Positions 8,703 to 17,388 of a stretch of 64,000 bases of DNA are shown piece by piece. This DNA is from Bog-159 sp963707465. GTDB lineage: Bacteria; Acidobacteriota; Terriglobia; Bryobacterales; Bryobacteraceae. Position 1 is the stretch's first letter; every line of letters starts with the position of its first letter. The notes beneath the pieces were generated by a model, which saw only the letters and a list, made by a program, of their open reading frames with translations, had not been told where the DNA came from and made no database searches. Made by a program: the position numbers and the translations under genes. Location of the stretch: positions 1 to 64,000 of the forward strand of contig CAVPQK010000011.1 of assembly GCA_963707465.1 (NCBI GenBank). Direction: 5' to 3'.

Positions 8703-10026
8703 CCTGACCACCCGCTTCGCCGGCATTGAGTCTCCCAACCCTTTTTGGCTGGCTTCCGGTCCGCCGAGCAATTGCGGCGACCAGGTGGCGCGCGCGTTCG
8801 ATGCGGGCTGGGGCGGCGCCGTCTGGAAGACCATCGGCGAGCCCATCGTGAACGTGTCGTCGCGCTACTCTTCGGTGGATTGGAACGGCCTGCGCATGAT
8901 GGGCCTCAATAATATCGAACTGATTACCGATCGCCCGATCGAGACCAATCTGCGGGAGATCGCGGAGGTGAAGAAGCGGTATCCGAAGCACGCCGTGATC
9001 GCCTCCCTGATGGTGGAATCGCGCCGCGAAGCATGGCATGACATCGTGCGGCGCACCGAGGATGCCGGCGCGGACGGTCTGGAACTGAACTTCGGCTGCC
9101 CGCACGGTATGAGCGAGCGGGGCATGGGCAGCGCCGTGGGCCAGGTGCCGGAGTACGCCAAACTGATCACCGAGTGGGTCAAGGAAGTGGCGCGCACGCC
9201 CGTGCTGGTGAAGCTGACCCCCAATGTGGCGGACATCCGCGCGATTGCGCGCGCCGCCAAGGCGGGCGGGGCCGACGGGTTGTCGGCCATCAACACATTG
9301 AACTCCATCACGGGCGTGGATCTGGATACCTTCACGCCGCGCCCCGATGTAGGCGGGAAATCCAGCCACGGCGGTTACTGCGGTCCGGCGGTGAAACCCA
9401 TCGCGCTGCACGTGGTCCAGCAGCTTGCGAGTGACGCGGAGTGCGGGCTGCCGGTTTCCGGCATCGGCGGCATTTCCGGCTGGAGCGAGGCGGCCGAGTT
9501 TCTGCTACTCGGTTGTCATAGCCTGCAGGTGTGCACGGCCGTGATGCATTACGGCTACCGCATCGTGGAAGACATGATCGAGGGCTTGAGTAACTGGATG
9601 GACGAGAAGGGATTTCGCACTCTCGACGATTTCCGCGGACTGAGTCTGTCGCGAGTCACTGAGTGGGAGCACCTGGATTTGAATTACAAGATCGTGGCCC
9701 GCATCCATCCCGAGCTTTGCATAGGATGCGGCTTATGTTACATCGCGTGCTGGGATGGCGCGCACCAGTGCATCCACATAGAAGGCGCCGGCACTCCGGA
9801 GCAACTGCTGGCGCAGAGCCGCGCACGGCTCGCGCAAACGCCTGCGGTCGTGGCTGTGGATACGGCCCGCACGCCCGCCGCGCGCATCCCGAAGGTCGAT
9901 GAACAGGAATGCGTGGGGTGCAATTTGTGCTGGCTGGTGTGTCCGGTGGAGAGTTGCATCACCATGGATCGCGGGGATACGGGCCTTGCCCCGCAGACTT
10001 GGGCACAACGCGGAGCAGGAACCTAA
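8695..10026 (+). CDS. preA: Dihydropyrimidine dehydrogenase catalytic subunit PreA (FMN domain plus two 4Fe-4S clusters)
   Basis: A 443-residue protein starting at an ATG inside the last codons of preT (8-bp overlap). A dihydroorotate-dehydrogenase-like TIM barrel fills about residues 1-320. It contains SPNPFWLASGPPSNCGD, the substrate loop NFGCPHGMSERGMG with the conserved catalytic cysteine, KLTPNVADI, INTLNSITGV and a phosphate-binding SGIGGISGW. A C-terminal ferredoxin module carries CIGCGLCYIAC and CVGCNLCWLVCPVESC. The enzyme reduces uracil and thymine at C5-C6. In mammals all these modules are fused in one protein; here they are split as in many bacteria. The stop codon overlaps the tail of the convergent DinB-fold gene by about 4 bp. 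Confidence 0.94.
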   Translation: MADLTTRFAGIESPNPFWLASGPPSNCGDQVARAFDAGWGGAVWKTIGEPIVNVSSRYSSVDWNGLRMMGLNNIELITDRPIETNLREIAEVKKRYPKHAVIASLMVESRREAWHDIVRRTEDAGADGLELNFGCPHGMSERGMGSAVGQVPEYAKLITEWVKEVARTPVLVKLTPNVADIRAIARAAKAGGADGLSAINTLNSITGVDLDTFTPRPDVGGKSSHGGYCGPAVKPIALHVVQQLASDAECGLPVSGIGGISGWSEAAEFLLLGCHSLQVCTAVMHYGYRIVEDMIEGLSNWMDEKGFRTLDDFRGLSLSRVTEWEHLDLNYKIVARIHPELCIGCGLCYIACWDGAHQCIHIEGAGTPEQLLAQSRARLAQTPAVVAVDTARTPAARIPKVDEQECVGCNLCWLVCPVESCITMDRGDTGLAPQTWAQRGAGT

Positions 10027-10502
10027 TCGCGCCCTTTTACGTCGCGCACCCAGATGATGTAGTCTGTGACCGGGGGCTTCGCGCCGAGCGCGCGCAGACG
10101 CATGGCAACCTAGGCGCGATGATGCTCGCTGTGCATAACAACCTGCATCAGCGCATCCTGCACCGATGGGTGGAAGTCTTTAAAAGCCGGAACCGGAAAC
10201 TCGATCGTGCGCGCGAGTGTGGCTTCATCCAGGCGCGCGGTATACTCGGCGCCATCCGCGTGCGCCCCCTGGAAACGCTGCTGCAGTTCATCCAGGGAGT
10301 CCGGAGCGCTCCTTTCGCGCTCCCCGTCGAAAGGACGCTGTTGGAAAAGGGATAGAAAGAACCGCTCGACGACGGCGATGTGATGCAGCCATTTCCGCAC
10401 TTCGGCGTCGTCCAAAGCGCCGTCATGCGCGGCAACCGCTTTCAAAATCGTCGTGTCCGCCCACGCCATGTGAGCGTACAGAGATTGAATCAGCTCGATC
10501 AT
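10023..10502 (-). pseudogene. DinB-fold protein interrupted by an in-frame TAG
   Basis: From an ATG at 10502, with a run of G as Shine-Dalgarno (GGGGGG), the frame encodes a DinB-like four-helix protein: MIELIQSLYAHMAWADTTIL, WLHHIAVVERFF and MHSEHHRA. The three metal-ligand histidine positions of the family are present (LHH in the middle, HSEHHR near the end). Directly after HHRA comes TAG (10110-10112). Reading through it in the same frame gives VAMRLRALGAKPPVTDYIIW and then VRDVKGRD with a natural stop at 10023. This is the conserved DinB C-terminus, where the interrupted position is normally Gln (CAG to TAG is one substitution). The product would be 159 residues if intact and 130 if truncated. 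The truncated form might still fold, because all the metal ligands precede the stop. Confidence 0.75.
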
Positions 10503-10521
10503 TCGCCCCCCCAATGTAATT

Positions 10522-11805
10522 CTACGTGTACTCCCACCGGCGCGCGAAGCGTCGCGCGATCAGGAACAGCGCCATGCCGGCGCCGATCAGCACCGCCACT
10601 TGCGGCGCCAGGTGCAAGACGGGTTCGTCGCGCCAGAAGACCTTGGTGAAGCCGTCGATGGCCCAGGCATTGAAGGTCAGCAGCCCCACCTTCTGCATGG
10701 TTTCCGGCATCAGGAAACGCGGAAACATGCTGCCGCCGATGGACGACATCGTCAGGATAATCAGCGTGGACATCGCGCCCTGCTGCGCGCGGGTGTGCGA
10801 AACGCTGGCCAGCAACATGCCGAACGACGCTACGGCGAACGAAGTGGCCGCGGTCATGACGATGAAGCCGGGCAAATGCGTGAACAGGTCGAGATGGAAT
10901 ACCAGGGCGCCCCAAAGGAACATCAGCGTAAGCTGCGCGGAGGCCAGCAGAGCGCTGTAGGCCATCTTGCCCGCCAGCAGCGTGGTCATGTTCACGCGCG
11001 AGCTCAGGATGCGGTCGAGGGCGCCGCTCTCGGCTTCGTCGAGCAGCGTCCCTCCGGCGGCGCTGGCGGTGAATAGCAGGAACATCACTCCGATCCCGGC
11101 GGCGTAGAACGCGATCATGGAGTTCTGTTTTTTCTCGCCCACCACGTCGCGCACCTCCAGGGCGACCAACCCCGTGTCTCCCTGTGGGCCGGTCTGACTG
11201 GGCGAATTGGGCACCTTCGTCAAGGCCGTTTCGATGCTCTCGCGCTGTTGCGGCGTAAGCCCGCCACTGTATTTCTCGAAGTACCGCATGCCCACCTTCG
11301 CCATGGTGTCGGGCATGGAAGTCATCACGATTTTTTGCAGCATTCCGCCGACCATCTGGGCAGCCACGGGGTCGGAGCTATCGTGCAGCAGACGAATCGG
11401 CGTACGGTCGCCGCCGCCCGGTCCGAGGGCTATGGGATGCGCGCCGAATCCTCGGGGAATGATCAGCGCGGCGGGAACGTCGCCCTGTTTCACCGCGGTC
11501 TCGGCGCTGGCCGCCGTGTAGTCGGGCGGAACAGGCTCGCCTTTTTTCGCTTTGGGGTGCGTGCTCGCGGCGAGCGACGGTTCCTGGAGCAAGGCGCGAA
11601 CCAGCCGCCCGGAGACGGCGCTGCCATCCTCATCCACCACCAGCACGCTGACGCGCGGCGTGCCGCTGCCGCCCATGCCGCCGAAGATCATGCCGAAGAT
11701 GCTGAAGAATGCGATGGGCAGAATGAACGACAGAATCAACGCGCCGCGATCCCGGCGGAGGGAGCGGAATCCGTTGCGGACGATGGCTGCCATCATAGAA
11801 ATCAT
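10522..11805 (-). CDS. ABC-2 type exporter permease
   Basis: A 427-residue inner-membrane protein. The ATG at 11805 overlaps the stop of the ATPase gene by 4 bp (ATGA), so it is the second gene of a translationally coupled pair. TM1 lies at about residues 18-40 (GALILSFILPIAFFSIFGMI). A large extracytoplasmic domain follows, and then five more hydrophobic segments from about 230: MIAFYAAGIGVMFLLFTASA, LLASAQLTLMFLWGALVF, FIVMTAATSFAVASFGMLLA, LIILTMSSIGGSMFPR and VAVLIGAGMALFLIA. This is the YhgE/NatB-like layout of drug or polyketide exporters. A much longer reading frame continues upstream across the ATPase region but is only a shadow. The substrate is unknown. Confidence 0.9.
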   Translation of the reverse strand: MISMMAAIVRNGFRSLRRDRGALILSFILPIAFFSIFGMIFGGMGGSGTPRVSVLVVDEDGSAVSGRLVRALLQEPSLAASTHPKAKKGEPVPPDYTAASAETAVKQGDVPAALIIPRGFGAHPIALGPGGGDRTPIRLLHDSSDPVAAQMVGGMLQKIVMTSMPDTMAKVGMRYFEKYSGGLTPQQRESIETALTKVPNSPSQTGPQGDTGLVALEVRDVVGEKKQNSMIAFYAAGIGVMFLLFTASAAGGTLLDEAESGALDRILSSRVNMTTLLAGKMAYSALLASAQLTLMFLWGALVFHLDLFTHLPGFIVMTAATSFAVASFGMLLASVSHTRAQQGAMSTLIILTMSSIGGSMFPRFLMPETMQKVGLLTFNAWAIDGFTKVFWRDEPVLHLAPQVAVLIGAGMALFLIARRFARRWEYT

Positions 11806-12737
11806 TGGCGTAGATCCCTTCCGGTGAGCTGCAGAAACACAGATTCGAGATTGGGGCGGCGTAGCACCACGTCGATCACTTCCAGGCCGTCGCGGATGGC
11901 GGCGTCCAGCAGCAGCCCGATATCGGTGGGCTTCTCCACGGCGAAATGCGCGGCCCCCTCTTCCAAAGTGCCGCCGTGCGCCGCGGCCCACGTGGCCGCG
12001 TTTTCGACGGTGGAGGCGAAACGCATCAGCACATCGCTGCGGCTGCCAAAGGATTGCGCGACGAGCTCTGTTTGGGAGCCTTGCGCGATCACGCGGCCAT
12101 GATCGATGATGGCGATGGTATCGCACAGGCGCTCGGCTTCTTCCATGTAGTGCGTGGTGTAGATGACTGTAGCGCCCTGGTCGCGCAGTTCCGCCACCAT
12201 CTCGAAGATGCGGTTGCGCGATTGCGGATCGACGCCCACGGTGGGCTCGTCGAGCAGCACAATGCGCGGGCGATGCACCAACCCGGCCGCCATATTGAGG
12301 CGCCGCCGCATGCCGCCGGAGAGAGTCTTGACCGTCGCACTGGCGCGGTCGGCCAGCGCGGCCCACTCCAGGCACCAGCCGATGCCGTCGTCGAGGGCTT
12401 TCCCGCGCAAGCCCTGATACCGCCCGAAAGCTTCCAGATTCTCGCGGCAGGTGAGCAGCGGATACAGCGCCAGTTCCTGCGGCACCCAACCCAACTCCGC
12501 GCGCGCCGCCGCCGAGCCGGCTAGTTCGCCGAATACGCGGATGCTGCCGGAATCGAGATGGACGCGACCGGCGATGCTGCGAATCAGGGTGGATTTGCCG
12601 GCGCCATTAGGGCCCAGCAGTCCGAGGCACGCTCGCTCCTGGACATCCAAAGAGACGCCGTCCACCGCGGTCAGCGCGCCGAAACGCTTGACCACCGCAT
12701 CGAGGCGCAGGGGCAATGAGGGCACCGGAGAAGCCAT
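11802..12737 (-). CDS. ABC transporter ATP-binding protein (DrrA/CcmA type)
   Basis: A 311-residue ATPase with Walker A GPNGAGKST, Q-loop WVPQELALYP, signature LSGGMRRR, Walker B RIVLLDEP and H-loop TTHYMEEAERLCD. A C-terminal domain of about 85 residues (from ELVAQSFG) is typical of DrrA-like ATPases. The partner permease follows with a 4-bp overlap. The pair is divergent from the DODA-like gene at 12809. It powers export of an unidentified substrate. Confidence 0.93.
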   Translation of the reverse strand: MASPVPSLPLRLDAVVKRFGALTAVDGVSLDVQERACLGLLGPNGAGKSTLIRSIAGRVHLDSGSIRVFGELAGSAAARAELGWVPQELALYPLLTCRENLEAFGRYQGLRGKALDDGIGWCLEWAALADRASATVKTLSGGMRRRLNMAAGLVHRPRIVLLDEPTVGVDPQSRNRIFEMVAELRDQGATVIYTTHYMEEAERLCDTIAIIDHGRVIAQGSQTELVAQSFGSRSDVLMRFASTVENAATWAAAHGGTLEEGAAHFAVEKPTDIGLLLDAAIRDGLEVIDVVLRRPNLESVFLQLTGRDLRQ

Positions 12738-12808
12738 TGAACGATCATACGCGCAAGCGGGGCCCGATGTTCCGCGCGCAAGCGTGCGCTACCCTAATAG
12801 ATAAACAC

Positions 12809-13588
12809 ATGCCGCGCCTGACGCCCGCTATTTTCTTCGGCCACGGCAATCCCATGAACGCCGTGTCACAGAACAGCTACACCGAAGCGTGGGGCGCCTT
12901 GGGACGCACGATTCCGCGGCCCAAAGCCATTCTCAGCATTTCTGCGCACTGGTTCGTGCCCCAGACCGGCGTCACCGTCGCCACCGCGCCGCGGACCATA
13001 CACGACTTCGGCGGCTTTCCGCGCGAACTTTATCAGGTGAACTACCCCGCGCCCGGCGATCCCGATCTGGCGCGCCGGGTGCAAGCGCTGCTGCAGCCGC
13101 TGCCGGTCAGGCTGGATGAAAGCTGGGGTCTCGATCACGGCACCTGGTCGGTGCTCTGCCATGTTTATCCGCAAGCCGATATCCCGGTGGTGCAACTGAG
13201 CATCGACGAGACACAGCCGTCGAGCTTCCACTACCAGATTGGCGAGCGCCTGGCGTCGCGGCGCGAAGAAGGCGTGCTGATCGTGGGCAGCGGCAACCTG
13301 GTGCACAACCTCCACGCGTATGCCTGGGGCAGGCACATGGTGGAACCGTTCGACTGGGCCGTGACGTTTGAGCGGCAGGCGCGCGAGATGATCGTCGCGG
13401 GTGAGGCCCGCCCGCTGGTCGAGTATGAACGGCTGGGGCGGGAAGCGCGGCTATCGATTCCCACGCCGGACCACTATTTACCTCTCTTGTATGTCATCGC
13501 CTCGCGGCAGGCGGGAGAAGTGGTCGCATTCCCGGTGGAAGGCGTGGACGGCGGCTCGATATCCATGCTCGCGGTGAAGATAGGGTAG
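12809..13588 (+). CDS. 4,5-DOPA extradiol dioxygenase-like protein (LigB/YgiD family)
   Basis: A 259-residue cytoplasmic protein. The start at 12809 gives PRLTPAIFFGHGNPMNAV, the exact N-terminus expected for the family; a longer frame from 12716 adds an unconserved tail. Visible family features are the His in FFGHGNPM, ILSISAHWF, IHDFGGFP, DESWGLDHGTWSVL and GSGNLVHNLHAYAW. These include the histidines that bind the catalytic metal in class III extradiol enzymes. YgiD-type proteins cleave the ring of catechols such as L-DOPA in vitro; the physiological substrate is usually unknown. Confidence 0.9.
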   Translation: MPRLTPAIFFGHGNPMNAVSQNSYTEAWGALGRTIPRPKAILSISAHWFVPQTGVTVATAPRTIHDFGGFPRELYQVNYPAPGDPDLARRVQALLQPLPVRLDESWGLDHGTWSVLCHVYPQADIPVVQLSIDETQPSSFHYQIGERLASRREEGVLIVGSGNLVHNLHAYAWGRHMVEPFDWAVTFERQAREMIVAGEARPLVEYERLGREARLSIPTPDHYLPLLYVIASRQAGEVVAFPVEGVDGGSISMLAVKIG

Positions 13589-13626
13589 TGAGCGCGCGTC
13601 TGCCGCCACTTGTTAAACTGAAAGGT

Positions 13627-16446
13627 ATGCGGCCCTGCCAATACGCGCTGGCAGTGTGTCTGTGCATCGCCGCCGTCGCGCGCGCGGTCGAGCAACCGGC
13701 TCCGGCGCCGCCCGACGCCCAGATGAACAGCGCCATTGAAGAGTTCAAATCCCAGACCCGCAGTTTAGGCTTGCGCGCCGACAGCCCGGCTAAGGCCGGC
13801 CGCCACAGCCCCTTGCTGGACTGGCACGGGCGCGTCTTCGAGAACTTCCGCAACGACGCGCTGGACGCCGTGCCGCACGAGATCCGACAGAACGGCGGCA
13901 ACAAGGCCCTGCTGCGCCGCAATCAGTTCGGGTTCAACATCGCCGGGCCGGCCGTGCTGCCGCATCTGGTCGAAGGCCGCAATACGTATTTCTCGCTTTC
14001 CTACGAGGGCGTGCGCGAGGATATCGACCGCACGTATTTGCAGACCATCCCCACCATGGCGCAGCGTACGGGCGACTACTCGGACGTGGTGGACGACGCG
14101 GGCAACGTGATCCCGATTTACGATCCCACCAGCACCCAGCCGAATCCGGGCTACAATCCGTCGCAGCCCGTTTCCACCACCAATCTCGAATACACGCGCC
14201 TCCCGTTTCCGGGCAACATCATCCCGGCCCTCCGGCTCGACCCGGTGGCCCTCAACGCCCTCAAGTTTTATCCGGCCCCCAACACTGACGTGGGGCCATT
14301 CTTTCACAACAACTATTTCATCGATTCGCCGGAGACCAACACGGCGAACGGCATGATCGGTAAGCTGGACCAGTCGCTGCGGGAGCGCCATCGCGTTACC
14401 GTGGAACTCGCTTTTTCCAACGGCACTTTGGGCGCGGCCCAGTGGTTTCCCACCGCCGCGAATCCCGGGCCTTCCAATCGCGACTTCCAGACGCGCCGCG
14501 GTTCGCTCAGTTACGTCTTTACCGCCTCGCCTCGCACCGTGAACACGCTCACGTTCGAAGCGAATTCCAGTGTCTCAGCCAGCGGCGACAGTGAGGACCA
14601 AACCAACTACGCCGCGCAGATGGGGCTCACCGGAATCGCCGGCGGCGGTTTTCCGGTGATGCAATTGGGGCCGTACCTCGGCATGGGGCAAGCCTATCCG
14701 CTTTCGCGGAACGCGCGCAACGTCTATACCTGGACGGACGGCCTGTCCACCAAGCGCGGCAAACACACATTGCGGGTGGTGGGACAGTATACGCGGCAGC
14801 AGGTGAACAGCTTCTGGCCGCAGTATCCGGCGGGCTTGCTGAGCTTCAACGAAGGCCTCACCAGTCTGCCGGGTATCGTGGACACCGGCGATGCGCTGGC
14901 CAGTTTTCTGCTGGGCGCGCCCTATTTTGCGGAGGAAACCTTCGACACGCAGCCTTCGTACTTTCGCCGGTCGGAGGGCTCGCTGGCGTTCCGCGACCGT
15001 TACGATGCCATCAAGGGTCTCACCATCAATCTGGGACTCACGGCACACCTCTTTACCCCGCGCACCGAGAAATACGACCGGCAGTCGAATATCGACCTCA
15101 GCGCGATCAACCCCGCCAACGGATTGCCGGGCGCGCTGGTGGTGGCCGGACAGGACGGCTTCGGGAAAGCATTCCAACCGACGCTGGTGCGCTTGTCTCC
15201 CAGCCTGGGCATAGCCTGGAATCCGATGAACGACCCGAAGACCGTGGTGCGCGCCAATTTCGCGCGCGATTATTCCGGCATACCGATCTATTCGGGCCAG
15301 TTTGGCACGCAGGGGTTCAACCAGTATGCGACATTTCTTTCGCCGGACGCGCAGTTGCAACCGGCCCTGACGCTGCGCAACGGCGTGCCGGCACCCGCTA
15401 CTCCAGTGCCCGATCTGCAGCCGGACGCCGCCAATAACACGATTGCGGATCTGATCGACACCTCCGACCGCCTGCCCACTTATCAATCGGCTTCGCTGGC
15501 CATCGAGCGCGAATTCCCGGGATCGGCGGTGGTCACCATCGGTTTTTCGTACTCCGGCGGCAAGGACCTGCTAGTCGGCAACGGCGCCGCCAATCCCAAC
15601 GCGATTCCCCTGGCCGACCTGCAGTACGGCAATCAGTTGAACGATCTGGCGTTCAATCAGTCACTCCGGCCTTATCCGCAGTACCAAGGCTTCAACGTGT
15701 ACGGCGAGTATCCGGTGGGTCGCTATCAGCGCGATGCCGGCTATGTGCGCGTGGAGAAGCGGTCTTCCAAGGGCGTTTCGGTCAACGCGTACTTCGAGTT
15801 CAACAAGCAGATGGACGACTATTCGGGGCCGTATGGCACGCAGGACTTTTTTAACCGCCAGGACGAATGGTCGGTAACCGCGGGCAATCGCCCCGAGCGT
15901 TTGGAACTGAGCTACACCTACGAGTTGCCGTTTGGGGCGAACAAGCCCTTTCTGCGCTATCCCGATTGGCGCCGCTACGTGATCGACGGCTGGTCGGTCA
16001 GCGGAGCCGGCACGGTGGCCAGCGGAGATCCGATGTATTTGACGCCGGAGTTCAACAACACGGGCGGCGTGGTGCAGGCGCTGCACGTGGACGTGGTGCC
16101 GGGCGTGGACCAGCACGTGTCCAATCAAGGGCCGGCGCTGTGGTACAACCCGGCGGCTTTTGTGCAGCCTCCGGACTTCACCATCGGGGATGTGTCGCGC
16201 ACGCTTGCGGGCCTGCTGAATCCCGGCTGGCAGAATTTCGATCTGTCGTTGAACAAGCGGTTCGCGCTGGCCGCGGAGCGCACCCTGGAATTCAATGCGA
16301 CGGCTTTCGATTTCATGAATCATGCCAATTGGAACGATCCGGATAACGTGATCGGATCGGCCGCCGCGCCGAATCTGGATGCCGGGAAGATCATTGGTTC
16401 GCGCGGCGGGCGGGTGGTTCAATTGGGGTTGAGGCTGAGTTTTTGA
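13627..16446 (+). CDS. Oar-like outer-membrane beta-barrel lacking the N-terminal carboxypeptidase-like domain
   Basis: A 939-residue protein. The ATG at 13627 begins a signal peptide (MRPCQYALAVCLCIAAVARA). After about 60 residues without a recognisable domain, the sequence joins the Oar/TonB receptor family in the middle of the usual architecture: WHGRVFENFRNDALDAV, RRNQFGFNIAGPAVLP, TYFSLSYEGVRED and then VPTM/GDYS-type motifs. The barrel runs on to a C-terminal VVQLGLRLSF. The CarboxypepD_reg Ig-like domain and the first part of the plug seen in the receptor at 2596-5862 are absent. The stop overlaps the start of the next gene (TTGA), so it heads a three-gene unit with a VWFA-related and a coiled-coil protein. 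TonB dependence is uncertain because no TonB box was found. Confidence 0.85.
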   Translation: MRPCQYALAVCLCIAAVARAVEQPAPAPPDAQMNSAIEEFKSQTRSLGLRADSPAKAGRHSPLLDWHGRVFENFRNDALDAVPHEIRQNGGNKALLRRNQFGFNIAGPAVLPHLVEGRNTYFSLSYEGVREDIDRTYLQTIPTMAQRTGDYSDVVDDAGNVIPIYDPTSTQPNPGYNPSQPVSTTNLEYTRLPFPGNIIPALRLDPVALNALKFYPAPNTDVGPFFHNNYFIDSPETNTANGMIGKLDQSLRERHRVTVELAFSNGTLGAAQWFPTAANPGPSNRDFQTRRGSLSYVFTASPRTVNTLTFEANSSVSASGDSEDQTNYAAQMGLTGIAGGGFPVMQLGPYLGMGQAYPLSRNARNVYTWTDGLSTKRGKHTLRVVGQYTRQQVNSFWPQYPAGLLSFNEGLTSLPGIVDTGDALASFLLGAPYFAEETFDTQPSYFRRSEGSLAFRDRYDAIKGLTINLGLTAHLFTPRTEKYDRQSNIDLSAINPANGLPGALVVAGQDGFGKAFQPTLVRLSPSLGIAWNPMNDPKTVVRANFARDYSGIPIYSGQFGTQGFNQYATFLSPDAQLQPALTLRNGVPAPATPVPDLQPDAANNTIADLIDTSDRLPTYQSASLAIEREFPGSAVVTIGFSYSGGKDLLVGNGAANPNAIPLADLQYGNQLNDLAFNQSLRPYPQYQGFNVYGEYPVGRYQRDAGYVRVEKRSSKGVSVNAYFEFNKQMDDYSGPYGTQDFFNRQDEWSVTAGNRPERLELSYTYELPFGANKPFLRYPDWRRYVIDGWSVSGAGTVASGDPMYLTPEFNNTGGVVQALHVDVVPGVDQHVSNQGPALWYNPAAFVQPPDFTIGDVSRTLAGLLNPGWQNFDLSLNKRFALAAERTLEFNATAFDFMNHANWNDPDNVIGSAAAPNLDAGKIIGSRGGRVVQLGLRLSF

Positions 16447-17384
16447 AGCGCACCGTTACGGCGCTGTTATTCGCGTGCGCTCTGGTGGCGGCGCCGCCCA
16501 AGCCCATTGGCCGCACGGTCAGGGTGGCCGTCTGGGCGGATGCGACCGACGCCGCGCCGCCGGGAGCCCGTCTGGCGGCCAAGGACCTGAGCGCGACCCT
16601 GGCCGGCGCCGAATCGCGCGTGGTGGATGCGAAGGGTCCCGGCGACGACTTGATGCTGGTGGTGGTGCTGGATCTGGCGGGCGACCTCTCGTTGGCCGAA
16701 GGGGCGAAGGAGGCCCTGGCGGCGGATCTCGAGAAGTTGCCGCCGCGCTCGACGGTGGCGGTTATGCGCGCGCAGGATGGCGCCAAGGTGCTGGCGGATC
16801 CGGGCGCGGACCGCGCCGCCGCCGTATCCGCGGTGCGCGATCTGCCGGTGAGCGGTAAGGCGGGGCTGCTCAATACCGTGGAAACCGTGATGCATCTGGC
16901 GGATTCGATTCTGGCCAAAACCAGCGTGCGCGTGGCCGTGCTTTATGTGACCGATAGCGACCCGGAGAATTATCGCGAGGACTTCACTAACCCGGTGATC
17001 AATTCAAGCGACACGCACGACTTGAGCCGGCGCTTCCCGGAGGCGTTGATTCAGGAAAAGATCTCGAAGGTGGCGGCGGCATTGACCCAGCGGCAAACAC
17101 CGCTGTTCGTGGTGCATTTGCGGTATCGCAGCGACCGGCTGGGCGAGGCATACCAGGAGGGCTTGAAGCAGCTTGCCGAAGTCACTGGCGGGAGCGCTAT
17201 CTTCTGCCGGTCGAGCTCGGAGATCGCCGATGCCATCCATCGGGCGCTGGGCCAGGTTACTTCATCTTATAGCGTGACCTTGGAGGTGCCCGATCTGCGT
17301 TCCAAGAGTTTCGATGTGCGGCTGGACGCCGGCGCCAAGTTCAACTTGGCCTACCGCCCACGCTATGTACTGAAAGAGAGATAA
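16443..17384 (+). CDS. VWFA-related secreted protein
   Basis: A 313-residue protein starting at TTG, in a TTGA overlap with the barrel gene. The N-terminus is a signal sequence (MKRTVTALLFACALVAA). The middle has a von Willebrand A-like fold: LMLVVVLDLAGDLSLAEGAK in place of a canonical DxSxS MIDAS, then TVAVMRA, GLLNTVETVMHLAD and VRVAVLYVTDSD. The C-terminal part (LAEVTGGSAIFCRSSSEIAD and SSYSVTLEVPD) matches the end of acidobacterial VWFA-related proteins. Because the MIDAS serines are replaced (DLAGD), classical metal-dependent ligand binding is doubtful. It is probably periplasmic. The next gene starts 4 bp after its stop. Confidence 0.8.
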   Translation: MKRTVTALLFACALVAAPPKPIGRTVRVAVWADATDAAPPGARLAAKDLSATLAGAESRVVDAKGPGDDLMLVVVLDLAGDLSLAEGAKEALAADLEKLPPRSTVAVMRAQDGAKVLADPGADRAAAVSAVRDLPVSGKAGLLNTVETVMHLADSILAKTSVRVAVLYVTDSDPENYREDFTNPVINSSDTHDLSRRFPEALIQEKISKVAAALTQRQTPLFVVHLRYRSDRLGEAYQEGLKQLAEVTGGSAIFCRSSSEIADAIHRALGQVTSSYSVTLEVPDLRSKSFDVRLDAGAKFNLAYRPRYVLKER

Positions 17385-17388
17385 TACG

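Noticed and set aside
8695..10026. Possible loss of the PreA active-site cysteine (AVGQ where mammalian enzymes have ACGQ)
   Set aside because: The catalytic cysteine is the one in NFGCPHGM, which is present; the other position is not catalytic.
10522..12489. 655-codon version of the ABC permease running through the ATPase gene
   Set aside because: Residues before 11805 are an Arg-rich shadow of the ATPase frame; the ATGA overlap gives the real start.
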